This document shows, in pieces, positions 7,727 through 17,061 of a DNA stretch of 57,872 nucleotides. The notes under the pieces are model-generated. The model saw only the letters and a list, made by a program, of their open reading frames with translations, was not told where the DNA came from and did no database searches. This DNA is from Burkholderiaceae bacterium (GTDB lineage: Bacteria > Pseudomonadota > Gammaproteobacteria > Burkholderiales > Burkholderiaceae_E). The DNA lies in contig JAGXFG010000078.1 in assembly GCA_024637395.1 (NCBI GenBank), positions 1-57,872 of the forward strand, written 5' to 3'. Position numbers and translations under genes: made by a program. Every line of letters starts with the position of its first letter. The first letter of the stretch is position 1.

Positions 7727-9784
7727 ATGAACCAGACTTCGACCCAGCAGCAAACGGTGGCGCTGCAGCTGCCGCTCTTTCGTGGCGAACGGCGCCTGCG
7801 TATCGCGCTGGTGGGCCTGCCCAACGCCGGCAAGAGCACGCTCTTTCGGGCGGTATCGAGCGCCGCACCGCGCACCGGCGAGCTGGTCGGAACCGAGCGC
7901 GCTTACGAGGAATGCCGGGTCAAGATCGGCCTGGACGAGGCCAGCCTGATCGAACTGCCGAGCTTCGAATCGCTTTCCCCCGTGGCCGCCAAGGATCTGC
8001 CGGCGCTCAAGTACCTGCTCTGGGGGCGCGACCGGCCGTCGGTCTCGGAGCACGAGGCGGGCGGGCCGCCGGCGCCGTTTCGCGCGCCTGACCTGATCGT
8101 GCAGGTGGTCGATGCGACCAACCTGCGTGGCCACCTCGAGCTCACACTCGAACTGGTCGAACTCGGCCGCCCGCTGGTGATCGCGCTCAACATGATGGAC
8201 GAGGCGTGGAGAAAGGGCGTGCACGTCAACGTCAGCGCGCTCTCGCAGCTCCTCGGGGTGCCGGTGGTGCCGATGGCGGCGCTGCGCGGGCAGGGCATTC
8301 CCGAGCTCTTTCGCACCGTCACCGACGCGGCCCGAGCCCGTTCCTGTCCGTTGCCCCAGCCCCTCACCACGCGCCTCGAGCACGGCCTCGAGGGGCTGCG
8401 CAGCGCGCTCGACCGGCCCGAGATCAGCGCCGCGTTCCGGGTCCCGCCGCGCTTGCTGGTGACGCAGGTGGCGCAGGGCGGCGAGTACTTTTCCGATGAA
8501 TTGCGGGCGCATTTCCCGGCGTTGATGCCCGCTCTGGAGCGCCTGCTCGTGGTGGCGGCGCGCGGCCTGCCGCGGCCGCTGGCCGAGGAGATCCACGCCG
8601 AGCGCCACCACCAGGCGGCGCTGCTCTACGAGGCCAGTGCCCGGCTCGGGCCGACCCACGAGGGCCGCAACTGGCGCTACTGGCTCGACGAATTGTTCCT
8701 CCACCCGAAGTGGGGGTTGCTGGGTAGCCTGGGGGTGTTCGCCGCGGTGCTGTTCATGGTCTTCGAGGTCAGCACCTGGCTGGACAGCGTCACCGCGGCG
8801 CGCCTCATCGAGATGGCGACGGCCTGGCAGCCCACCACGTTCGGCGGGGTGGTCGGGCGCGCGGTGGCTGACGGCCTGATCGGGCTCATCGGCATCGTCG
8901 TTCCCTACATGATTCCGCTGGTGCTGCTGCTGATCGTGCTCGAGGAGACCGGCATCATGCACCGCATCGCTTTCGTGGTCGATCGGGCGTTCCATCGCAT
9001 CGGATTGCACGGCGGCATCGCGGTGCCGTTCCTGCTCGGGCTGGGCTGCAACGTGCCGGCGATCGCCGCGGCCGCGCGCGTGGCCTCGGGACGCGAACGG
9101 GTGATCGCCTCGGTGCTGATCACCTTCGTGCCGTGTTCGGCGCGCTCGGCGATCATCCTGGCGCTCGCGGGCAAGTACCTCGGGGGCCTGGGCGTGTTCG
9201 CGATCTTCGCGCTCACGCTGCTGGTGATCGCCGTGATGGGCCGGTTGCTGGCGCGGCACAACCCCAACGTCGGCCCCGGCCAGGTGCAGGAAATTCCGCC
9301 CTACGCGCTGCCGCGGCTGCGCACGCTGGCCTACGAAACCTGGGACCGGACGCGCGACGTGCTCACCATTGTCACGCCGCTGCTCGTGGGCGGCAGCGTG
9401 GTGCTGGCGCTGCTGGGTCACTTTGGCGCCGACGCGGTGATCAACGCGGCGTTCACGCCGATCACCGTCTGGTGGCTCGGCCTGCCGGTGGCGCTGGGGG
9501 TGCCGATTCTCTTTGGCGTGCTCAGGAAGGAACTCTCGCTGATGATGATCTTCCAGGCGCTGGGCACCTTCGAAGTCGGCGCGGTGCTGAGCTCGTTGCA
9601 GATCGTCACCTTCCTGCTGTTCCTGACCTTCTACGTGCCGTGCGTTTCGACCTTCGCCGTGATGCTGCGCACCATCGGCCGGCGCGAGGCGCTGATCTCG
9701 GTGGCGCTCTCGGTGGGCGTGGCGCTGGCGGTGAGCGGCGCCGTGCGCTTCACACTCGAGCTTGGGCGTGCGCTGCTGGCGTAG
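7727..9784 (+). CDS. feoB: Ferrous iron transport protein B
   Basis: Inner-membrane Fe(II) transporter with an N-terminal G-protein domain, 685 residues. The G domain (about 24-200) has a clear P-loop GLPNAGKST and G4 NMMD. The G3 motif, normally DLPG, reads ELPS, and the switch-I segment NWPGVTVE is replaced by a different sequence (RTGELVGTERAYEE). The membrane part holds the expected gate motifs LGLGCNVPAI and FVPCSARSAI and about eight to ten helices. A Fur box precedes it. No FeoA or FeoC gene is adjacent. GTP hydrolysis may be altered in this subtype. Confidence 0.92.
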   Translation: MNQTSTQQQTVALQLPLFRGERRLRIALVGLPNAGKSTLFRAVSSAAPRTGELVGTERAYEECRVKIGLDEASLIELPSFESLSPVAAKDLPALKYLLWGRDRPSVSEHEAGGPPAPFRAPDLIVQVVDATNLRGHLELTLELVELGRPLVIALNMMDEAWRKGVHVNVSALSQLLGVPVVPMAALRGQGIPELFRTVTDAARARSCPLPQPLTTRLEHGLEGLRSALDRPEISAAFRVPPRLLVTQVAQGGEYFSDELRAHFPALMPALERLLVVAARGLPRPLAEEIHAERHHQAALLYEASARLGPTHEGRNWRYWLDELFLHPKWGLLGSLGVFAAVLFMVFEVSTWLDSVTAARLIEMATAWQPTTFGGVVGRAVADGLIGLIGIVVPYMIPLVLLLIVLEETGIMHRIAFVVDRAFHRIGLHGGIAVPFLLGLGCNVPAIAAAARVASGRERVIASVLITFVPCSARSAIILALAGKYLGGLGVFAIFALTLLVIAVMGRLLARHNPNVGPGQVQEIPPYALPRLRTLAYETWDRTRDVLTIVTPLLVGGSVVLALLGHFGADAVINAAFTPITVWWLGLPVALGVPILFGVLRKELSLMMIFQALGTFEVGAVLSSLQIVTFLLFLTFYVPCVSTFAVMLRTIGRREALISVALSVGVALAVSGAVRFTLELGRALLA

Positions 9785-9808
9785 CGCCGGCCAGCGCATT
9801 GCGCGTCA

Positions 9809-12130
9809 CTACCGCCCCAAAAGCCCCTTGAGCAGGTCGGCCGGATTGCGCGTCGGCGCCGGTTTGTCGGCGCTGCCTCCGGCCGGCTTGCCGATGCCCA
9901 GCCGCTGCTCGATGGTGCTGCGCAGTTTCTGTTTGGCGGCGTCGGCCACCGCCCCGGAGAAATCGAGCCGGTACGAGAGCTTCTCGAAGGGGCCGGTGAT
10001 CTTCACCGGGATCGTGACCCCGCGCAGGCTCTCCATGTCGGCCCCGTCCTGACCGGTGAGCGAGCCGACCACGGTGGTCTTGAGCAGATAGTCGACCGAG
10101 CCCGCGCCGATATCGACCGAGCCGGCGCCGCCGACGCGCAGCAGCGGCGACTTCAGCGCCAGGTCATCGTTGCGCGCCACCCCGTCCTTGATCACGAAGC
10201 TCGCGTCGAGCGCGCTGAAGTCGGTCTGCTCCGTGGCGCTGCCGCCCTGTTCGGCGGTGCCGCCGCGGCCAATCGCCGACTTGGCCTTGCGGATGGCCTG
10301 CGCCAGGTTGATTCCCTTGACCGCGCCGTTGCGCAGCGCGATCGAGGCCGTGCCGCCCAGCGCGCGCTTGAGCGCGGCCACGCTGGTCCCGCGGCTCGCG
10401 AGCGCAAAGCGGGCGTTGCCGCGCCCGGTGAGCACGTCGGTCTTGGCCAGGTCGTGCAGCAGGGGGCCGACCTCGACGCCGGTGAGTGCGCCGTTGCCCG
10501 AGAGCGCGCCGCTGGCGGCGTCGGCCCGCGCGCTGGCCTGCACCTTGCCGCCGTAGAGCCCGGCACGCAGCGGTTCGACCTGGAGCTTGCCGCCGCTCCC
10601 GCGCAGTCCGAGGTTCAGGTCGGTCGCGGTGACGCCCTTCACGGTCAGGCTGCCGGCGCGCAGCGTGGCGCTGCCGTTGAAGCTGGCGAGCGCACCCAGT
10701 TCGACCGGGGTGTCGGCCCCTGATGCCGTTTCGTCCTTGGCGGGCTTGGCCGGCAGGTAGCGGTCGAGATCGAGCCGGTCGACGCTCAGCGTGAGCTCGA
10801 GCAGCGGCGTACTGAAGCCGCCCGAGCGCAGCTTCGCCTTGAGGTTCGACTGGTCGAGACGAGCGCTCAGCTCCGCGGTGGCCAGTTCCCGGCCCCAGTC
10901 CAGCGCGCCGCCGCCCGAGATCTCGAGCGCCACGCCGTCGGCCGGCAGTTGCTCTCCGGTCAGCCGGAATTTCCCGGCGAGTTGGGGCAGGTAGACGGTG
11001 CGGCCCGCCAGATCGGCCATGATCGGGGTGCCGATTTCGCCCTTCACCGCCAGTCCGTTGTCGAGCAGGTCGATGGTCGCGCCGAGGCGCTCGAAGGACA
11101 CGCGCTCGCCGTTCATGCTCGGCGCCGTCAGTTCGGCCGTGGCGGCGAGCTTGCGGCCGGGGCGATCGATGTTCACCGTCAGCGCCGCGGCGTCACCTTC
11201 GGCACGATCGGGCGTCGCGCTTAGCCGCGGCACGGTGAGCACCGCGGTGAAGCCGCCCGCATGACGGGCAATCAGTCGCAGCTTGTCGAGTTCCAGGCGC
11301 CGCGTGGTCGTGCCGATCGCCGCATCCACCGCCGAGAGCGTGACATCGAGGCCGGGTGCGCCGGGCACGTCGCCGCGCAGCATCAAGGTAAACCCGCTGA
11401 GGTGCAGCGAGCGCGCACCGGGCTCGAAGCGATAGCCGGTCGTCAACTCGGCCTGCAGTGCAAGTTCGGGCTTGCTGGTTGCGATTCGGCCGCTCAGCGT
11501 CAGTTCGCCGGGTTTCTCGGCGACGATCCGGCCGGTTTTCAGCGACAGCTCGCTCAGGCGCAGCGTCGAGCCATCGCGTTCGTCGCGCCAGCCGACATTG
11601 GCGCCGGTGATCTCGATCCCGGCGACGTCGATGGCCGTGATCGGCACCGCGCCCTGCCCAGCGTCAGCCTTCTCGCCGGCCTTGCCAGCAGACTCGGCGC
11701 TGGCGGCTCCGGACTCAGCGCCGAAGAGGTCGTCGAAATTGGTGCTGCCGTCGCGGTGGCGGACCAACTCGGCCGTCAGGCCGGTGAGCACGAGCCGGTC
11801 GGCGGCCACCCTGCCGGCGAGCAGGGGCAGGACGCGCAATGACGCCCGGGCCGATTCGATCTGCACGAATGGTGCCGTGGGTGCGCGACCCGCGGCGGAG
11901 GGTTTTTCAGAGAGCGCGACGCGCCCGAGCGCCACCCCCAGCCGGGGAAAGAACGTGAGCTTGAGGTCGCCGTCGATGTGCAGGTCGCGCCCGGTCTTCT
12001 CCTTGACCAGTTCGACGATCCGGGCACGCTGGCTGTTGGGGTCGAAAGTCGCGGCGAGATACGCCACGCCGGCAATGGTCACGATCACCAGCAGCGCGAT
12101 CAGGGCGGCGATAATCTTGAGGGTCTTCAT
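9809..12130 (-). CDS. AsmA family protein
   Basis: Large envelope protein of the AsmA family, members of which are thought to help outer-membrane biogenesis or lipid transport between membranes. It has 773 residues. A single N-terminal membrane anchor (about residues 5-30, IIAALIALLVIVTIAGVAYL) is followed by FDPNSQRARIVELVKEKTGRDL, a typical AsmA opening. A long beta-rich body follows, then a C-terminal AsmA_2-like region with NGAVKGINLAQAIR. The start was set at ATG 12130; a TTG three codons upstream is possible. It converges on feoB with a 24-bp gap. Substrate and partners are not evident. Confidence 0.9.
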   Translation of the reverse strand: MKTLKIIAALIALLVIVTIAGVAYLAATFDPNSQRARIVELVKEKTGRDLHIDGDLKLTFFPRLGVALGRVALSEKPSAAGRAPTAPFVQIESARASLRVLPLLAGRVAADRLVLTGLTAELVRHRDGSTNFDDLFGAESGAASAESAGKAGEKADAGQGAVPITAIDVAGIEITGANVGWRDERDGSTLRLSELSLKTGRIVAEKPGELTLSGRIATSKPELALQAELTTGYRFEPGARSLHLSGFTLMLRGDVPGAPGLDVTLSAVDAAIGTTTRRLELDKLRLIARHAGGFTAVLTVPRLSATPDRAEGDAAALTVNIDRPGRKLAATAELTAPSMNGERVSFERLGATIDLLDNGLAVKGEIGTPIMADLAGRTVYLPQLAGKFRLTGEQLPADGVALEISGGGALDWGRELATAELSARLDQSNLKAKLRSGGFSTPLLELTLSVDRLDLDRYLPAKPAKDETASGADTPVELGALASFNGSATLRAGSLTVKGVTATDLNLGLRGSGGKLQVEPLRAGLYGGKVQASARADAASGALSGNGALTGVEVGPLLHDLAKTDVLTGRGNARFALASRGTSVAALKRALGGTASIALRNGAVKGINLAQAIRKAKSAIGRGGTAEQGGSATEQTDFSALDASFVIKDGVARNDDLALKSPLLRVGGAGSVDIGAGSVDYLLKTTVVGSLTGQDGADMESLRGVTIPVKITGPFEKLSYRLDFSGAVADAAKQKLRSTIEQRLGIGKPAGGSADKPAPTRNPADLLKGLLGR

Positions 12131-12262
12131 GGTTGTCAAATATAGCAGCGACTGAAATCCGTTACTCTATTCCCGGCGTCGGCCAATGGGGTGTTTGTGG
12201 GCGTTGGCATTGCCGCAATGATTGAGGTTCGGTACCACCGTGCTGGAGCGAGCGAGTTAACG

Positions 12263-13189
12263 ATGCATACAGCCTACATCACCCACCCTTCGTTCATGCT
12301 TCACGAAATGGGTTCCTGGCATCCCGAGAGCCCTGAACGCCTGGCCGCGATCAGCGATCGGCTGCTGGCCGAAGGGTTGCTCAACCTGATGACCCCGTTC
12401 GAGGCGCCGGAAGCGAGCGCCGAACAGATCATGCGGGCCCACGACGCCCACCATTACCACGAGCTGCACGGCCTGGCACCGGAGAGCGGCTATGCCGCGG
12501 TCGACCCTGACACCTCGATGAACTCGCACACCTGGTCGGCAGCGCTGCACGCCGCCGGCGCTGCGGTGCTCGCCACCGAGCTGGTCGCCCTCCAGGGCTA
12601 TACGCGGGCCTTCGCCGCGGTGCGACCGCCCGGGCACCATGCCGAACGGGGCCAGGCGATGGGTTTCTGCTTTTTCAACAACATCGCAATTGGGGCCCGC
12701 CACGCGCTCGACGTGCTCGGCTTCGATCGGGTCGCGATCGTCGACTTCGACGTTCACCACGGCAATGGCACCGAGGACATCGTCGCCAATGACGAGCGCA
12801 TCTTCATGGTCTCGGCGTTCGAGCAGGGGCTCTATCCGCATTCGGGCGAGGAACCGCGTGGCAGCAACATGTGCAACGTCGGTCTCAAGTCCTATTCCGA
12901 CGGCGCCGCCCTGCGCGCGGCCGTCACCGAACACTGGCTGCCGCTGCTGCGCAAGTTCGAGCCCGAGCTGATCTTCATCTCGGCCGGCTTCGACGCGCAC
13001 CGCGAGGACGACATCAGCCGGCTGGCCTGGCGCGACGAGGACTTCGGCTGGGTGACCCGCCAGATAGTAGTGGTGGCGAACGAGTTTGCCCAGGGCCGGG
13101 TCGTCTCGCTGCTCGAAGGCGGCTACTACCTGCCGGCGCTGGCGCGCAGCGTCGAGGCGCACCTGCGCGCGCTGCTCGAGGTCGACTGA
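12263..13189 (+). CDS. Histone deacetylase superfamily protein (class II / AcuC-like)
   Basis: Zinc-dependent deacetylase, 308 residues, probably removing acetyl groups from protein lysines or acetylated polyamines. Visible hallmarks are HPESPERLAAI near the N-terminus, RPPGHHAE with the catalytic His pair (about residues 122-129), DFDVHHGNGTED with zinc-binding Asp and His, ISAGFDAH with the second zinc-binding Asp, and the C-terminal LEGGYYL. ATG 12263 was chosen because homologues begin near this point; upstream codons in frame look non-conserved. The next gene, a Pat-type lysine acetyltransferase, starts only 13 bases downstream. The two are probably co-transcribed and may set protein acetylation jointly. 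Confidence 0.93.
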   Translation: MHTAYITHPSFMLHEMGSWHPESPERLAAISDRLLAEGLLNLMTPFEAPEASAEQIMRAHDAHHYHELHGLAPESGYAAVDPDTSMNSHTWSAALHAAGAAVLATELVALQGYTRAFAAVRPPGHHAERGQAMGFCFFNNIAIGARHALDVLGFDRVAIVDFDVHHGNGTEDIVANDERIFMVSAFEQGLYPHSGEEPRGSNMCNVGLKSYSDGAALRAAVTEHWLPLLRKFEPELIFISAGFDAHREDDISRLAWRDEDFGWVTRQIVVVANEFAQGRVVSLLEGGYYLPALARSVEAHLRALLEVD

Positions 13190-13202
13190 GCCGGAGCCAG
13201 CG

Positions 13203-15920
13203 ATGGAACAGCGCCACTATCTTGCCCCGCTCTTCGATCCAGCCTCGGTGCTGGTGGTGCACCGCGATGACCCGTTCGCGGGCTGGCGCGAGCAGATGTA
13301 CCAGGAGCTGCGCTCCAGTGGGGTCCCGGCGTATTTCTTCCCGGTGGGGCTGCATCGCGACCAGCGCGAAAAGATCGATGGCGGCATCGACCTCGCGGTC
13401 ATCGACGTCGAGCCGGACCAGGTTGAGCGGGCGCTGAAGATCGCCGGCTATGCGGGAGCAAAGTCGGCGGTCCTGTTGCTGCACCCGGACGAGGCGAGGA
13501 ACCGCGACTCCTGGCTGGCGCTCGCGCGCCGCTTCGGCATGCGGCTGCTCGGGCCGGGGCGGTTCGGTTTCCAGCGCCCGTCGCGCCGGCTCAACATCGG
13601 GCGGTCGGGGCCGCTGGCGGTCGCCGGCAACGTCGCGCTGGTCAGCCAGTCGGGCGCGCTCAGTGCGTCGATCATCGACTGGGCCGGCGAGACCTCGATC
13701 GGGTTTTCGCTGGTCGCGGCGCTGGGCGCGGAAATGGACGTCGAGTTGCCCGACGTGCTCGACTACCTGGCCAACGACGCGCGCAGCCGCGCGGTGGTGG
13801 TCTACCTGGGCGCGGTGCAGCGCAGCAGGGCGTTCATGAGCGCCCTGCGTTCCCTGGCGACCATCAAGCCGGTGGTGGTGCTGCGCGGCGGGCGCAGCGA
13901 CTGGCCGCCGCACCAGGCGCTCACGCATTCGGGCGCGATCTGCGGCAGCGATGCGGTCTACGCCGCGGCGCTGCGCCGGGCAGGCGCGGTGCAGATCAAC
14001 CTGTTCACGCAGATGTTCACCGCCGCACGCTACCTGGCGACCCGCCAATGGCCGATCGGCAAGCGCCTGGCATTGATCTCCAACGGTTACGGGCCGGCGC
14101 TGCTGGCCATCGACCAGGCAGTGCTGCGCCGGGTCACGGTGGATGGCCTCTCGGAGCAAAGCGTGAGCGCGCTCGCGGCGGCGCTGCCGGACGTGCAGCC
14201 GTCCAATCCGCTGATCCTCGACATCGATGCCGGTGCCGACCAGTGGGAGCGCGCGGTGCGCACCATTGCCGAAGATCGCAGCGTCGACGCGATCCTGGCG
14301 CTGCTGGTGCCGGGGCGGGGGATCGAATGCGACGCGATCACCGACCGGATTGCCCGTATCGCGCCGACCCTGTCCCGGCCGCTGTTCGCCTGCTGGCTGG
14401 GCGACACCGCGGCGCGCGAGCGGCGGATGCGGCTCGACCGGGCCGGGATCCCGGTATTTCGCACCCCGGAGGCGGCGGTCGACGCCTACCTCAACGTCGC
14501 CACCTTTCACGACAACCAGCTGCTGCTCCAGCGGATGCCGGGTTCGCTCTCGGGCGAGTCGAGCCCCGATCTCGAAGGCGCGCGCGCGCTGGTCGCGGAA
14601 GTGCTCGCCAGCGGGCGGGAGGTAATGACCGAGCGCGAGTCCAAGGCCCTGCTGGGCGGCTTCGAGATCCCGGTCACCCACGCCTACCTGGCTGTCAGCG
14701 CGCAAGACGCCGAGGAGATTGCGACCAAGGTCGGCTACCCGGTGGTGCTCAAGATCGCCTCGGCCGACATCAGCCACAAGAGCGATGTCGGCGGGGTGGT
14801 GCTCGACGTGCGCAATGCCTCCGAGGTGAAGGTCCAGTACGAACTGATCCTGGCGTCGGTGCGGGCCGCTGCACCCGGGGCCAGGATCGAAGGGGTGACC
14901 GTCCAGAAGATGCGCCAGGTGCGCACCGGGCGCGAACTCTACGTCGGGGTGATGAGTCACCGGCTGTTCGGGCCGGTGATCGCCTTCGGCGCGGGCGGCA
15001 CCATGATCGAGTGGATGCGCAACGCCACGCTCGAGCTCCCGCCGCTCAATCGCTTCCTCGCCCGGCGGATGATCGAGCGCAACGGCATCGCGCGAGTCCT
15101 GGGCGAGTTTCGCGGCGCGCCCAAGGCCGATCTGGCGGCGATCGAGAACATCCTGGTGCGGGTTTCCGAGATGGTCTGCGAGATTCCCGCGATCGCCCAG
15201 ATGGACATCAATCCGATCATCGTCGACGAGCACGGCGCGGTCGCGGTCGATGCCCGGGTGGTCCTGGTGCGCGAACCCGCTGCCGCGATCGGTCGCGGGC
15301 GTTACTCGCACATGGCGATCCTCCCGTACCCGGCGCACATGGTGCGCGAACTGGCCTTGCGCGACGGCAAGTCGTGCCGCCTGCGGCCGATCAGGGCGGA
15401 AGACGCCGAGGCCCTCCAGCAGCACATGCGCTCGCTCTCTGAACAATCGCGTTATTTCCGGTTTATCTCGACGATAAGCGAACTTACGCCCAAGATGATG
15501 GCGCGTTATACCCAGATCGACTACGATCGCGAACTGGCGTTGGTCGCGGTGATCGGTGCCGACGGTGCCCTGAGCCCGCCCGCGCCGGGCGTCCCGGAGC
15601 GCATCATCGGGGTGGTGCGCTACCTGCTCAACCCCGACCGCGAGACCTGCGAGTTCGCGGTGGCGATCTCCGACGCCTACCAGGGCTGTGGCCTGGGCTC
15701 GCAGATGATGAAGGCCCTGATCGAAGCCGCCACCGACAAGGGGCTGCGCCAGATGCAGGGGGTGGTTCTGCGGGCCAACCGGGCGATGCTGGGGTTGATG
15801 CGGCACCTGGATTTCAAGGTCACTCCCGACCCCGACGATCCGACCCTGTGGCTGGTCGCCAAGGACCTGATCGAGCCGGAAGCCGGCAACCCGGAAACGG
15901 TCGAGTCGGAAGCGGCCTGA
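13203..15920 (+). CDS. Pat/YfiQ-like protein lysine acetyltransferase (ADP-forming acyl-CoA synthetase fused to GNAT)
   Basis: A 905-residue fusion. Residues about 1-460 resemble the CoA-binding and ligase domains of ADP-forming acyl-CoA synthetase (VSQSGALSASIIDWA, LTHSGAICGSDAVY with His242). Residues about 475-700 form an ATP-grasp domain (GYPVVLKIASADISHKSDVGG). Residues about 720-890 are a GNAT acetyltransferase (SCRLRPIRAEDAEAL and a CoA-binding region around GCGLGSQMM). In enterobacteria this architecture is the lysine acetyltransferase that inactivates acetyl-CoA synthetase. ATG 13203 follows a GGAGCC sequence. Pairing with a deacetylase directly upstream supports a regulatory role. 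The GNAT function is inferred from family. Confidence 0.92.
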   Translation: MEQRHYLAPLFDPASVLVVHRDDPFAGWREQMYQELRSSGVPAYFFPVGLHRDQREKIDGGIDLAVIDVEPDQVERALKIAGYAGAKSAVLLLHPDEARNRDSWLALARRFGMRLLGPGRFGFQRPSRRLNIGRSGPLAVAGNVALVSQSGALSASIIDWAGETSIGFSLVAALGAEMDVELPDVLDYLANDARSRAVVVYLGAVQRSRAFMSALRSLATIKPVVVLRGGRSDWPPHQALTHSGAICGSDAVYAAALRRAGAVQINLFTQMFTAARYLATRQWPIGKRLALISNGYGPALLAIDQAVLRRVTVDGLSEQSVSALAAALPDVQPSNPLILDIDAGADQWERAVRTIAEDRSVDAILALLVPGRGIECDAITDRIARIAPTLSRPLFACWLGDTAARERRMRLDRAGIPVFRTPEAAVDAYLNVATFHDNQLLLQRMPGSLSGESSPDLEGARALVAEVLASGREVMTERESKALLGGFEIPVTHAYLAVSAQDAEEIATKVGYPVVLKIASADISHKSDVGGVVLDVRNASEVKVQYELILASVRAAAPGARIEGVTVQKMRQVRTGRELYVGVMSHRLFGPVIAFGAGGTMIEWMRNATLELPPLNRFLARRMIERNGIARVLGEFRGAPKADLAAIENILVRVSEMVCEIPAIAQMDINPIIVDEHGAVAVDARVVLVREPAAAIGRGRYSHMAILPYPAHMVRELALRDGKSCRLRPIRAEDAEALQQHMRSLSEQSRYFRFISTISELTPKMMARYTQIDYDRELALVAVIGADGALSPPAPGVPERIIGVVRYLLNPDRETCEFAVAISDAYQGCGLGSQMMKALIEAATDKGLRQMQGVVLRANRAMLGLMRHLDFKVTPDPDDPTLWLVAKDLIEPEAGNPETVESEAA

Positions 15921-16016
15921 GCGCGCGAGGGCGCGGTCAACGGCGCGCCGCAGCCCGCGCGCCGGCCACAGACGCGGCCAGAGTTGCGGTGCCGGCCAGC
16001 GCCGCCGCCGCGCCGG

Positions 16017-17024
16017 TCAGGCGTCGCGGTGGTACGAAGTGACCCGCTCGACTTCTTCCTTCGACCCGAGGAATACCGCCACCCGCTCGTGCAGCGCCTG
16101 CGGTTCGATCTCCATGATGCGCTGGTGGCCGTTGGTGGCGGCGCCGCCGGCCTGCTCGACGATGAAAGCCATCGGGTTGGCCTCGTAGAGCAGGCGCAGC
16201 TTGCCCAGCCGGTCGGGGGTGCGGGCATCGCGCGGGTACATGAAGATTCCGCCGCGGGTCATGATGCGATGGACGTCGGCCACCATCGAGGCCACCCAGC
16301 GCATGTTGAAGTTGGCCCCGCGCGGGCCATCGGCTCCGGCCAGCAGTTCGCCGATGTAGCGATGCACGGGTGGCTCCCAGTGGCGCTGGTTCGAGGCGTT
16401 GATTGCATACTCGCGGGTGGTCTCCGGGATGCGCAACTGATCTTCGGTCAGCGTCCAGCTGCCGGCTTCGCGATCGAGCGTGAAGCAGGCGACGCCATCG
16501 CCAACGGTGAGCACCAGCTGGCTGGACGGGCCGTAGATGGCGTAGCCGGCGGCGAGCTGGTGCACTCCGGCCTGGAGAAAGTCCTCCTCGCGCGGTTCCG
16601 TCGCCCCTTCGGGAAGATGCAGCACCGAGAAGATCGTGCCGACCGAGATGTTGGCGTCGATGTTCGACGAGCCGTCGAGGGGATCGAACAGCAGCAGGAA
16701 TTCGCCCTTGGGGTAGCGGTTCGGAATGGTGTACGAGTGGTCCATCTCCTCGGAGGCCATCGCCGCCAGGTGTCCGCCCCATTCGTTGGCTTCGAGCAAG
16801 GTCTCGTTGGCGATCACGTCGAGCTTGCGCTGCGATTCACCCTGGATGTTTTCAGTGCCGTTGTCACCCAGCACCCCGCCCAGCGCCCCCTTGCTGACCG
16901 CGATGCTGATGCGCTTGCAGGCACGGGTCACCACTTCGATGAGCAGCCGCAGTTCGCCAGGAATCAGACCCTTCTCGCGCTGCTTCAAGATCAGGTACTG
17001 GGTCAGGCTTACTGGTGAGCTCAT
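16017..17024 (-). CDS. fbp: Fructose-1,6-bisphosphatase class I
   Basis: Converts fructose 1,6-bisphosphate to fructose 6-phosphate in gluconeogenesis. It has 335 residues, normal for class I. The active-site and metal signature [21 protein letters not shown] is intact, as are ASEEMDHSY upstream and the substrate-binding [20 protein letters not shown] and [20 protein letters not shown]. The start [12 protein letters not shown] at 17024 is preceded by GGAG; an upstream in-frame extension to 17126 runs into the pepN end and looks spurious. It lies downstream of pepN on the same strand with 37 bases between them, so the two may share a transcript. Confidence 0.97.
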   Translation of the reverse strand: MSSPVSLTQYLILKQREKGLIPGELRLLIEVVTRACKRISIAVSKGALGGVLGDNGTENIQGESQRKLDVIANETLLEANEWGGHLAAMASEEMDHSYTIPNRYPKGEFLLLFDPLDGSSNIDANISVGTIFSVLHLPEGATEPREEDFLQAGVHQLAAGYAIYGPSSQLVLTVGDGVACFTLDREAGSWTLTEDQLRIPETTREYAINASNQRHWEPPVHRYIGELLAGADGPRGANFNMRWVASMVADVHRIMTRGGIFMYPRDARTPDRLGKLRLLYEANPMAFIVEQAGGAATNGHQRIMEIEPQALHERVAVFLGSKEEVERVTSYHRDA

Positions 17025-17061
17025 CTGGTACTCCGGGCGGGAATGGACTGGTAAGGGAATT

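Noticed and set aside
7712-9799. Long minus-strand frame of 695 codons opposite feoB
   Set aside because: Antisense shadow of a clear feoB gene; the translation is His/Arg/Gln-rich with no recognisable domain.
13014-15806. Minus-strand frame of 930 codons opposite the Pat-like gene
   Set aside because: Shadow of a conserved GC-rich gene on the other strand; no family motif seen.
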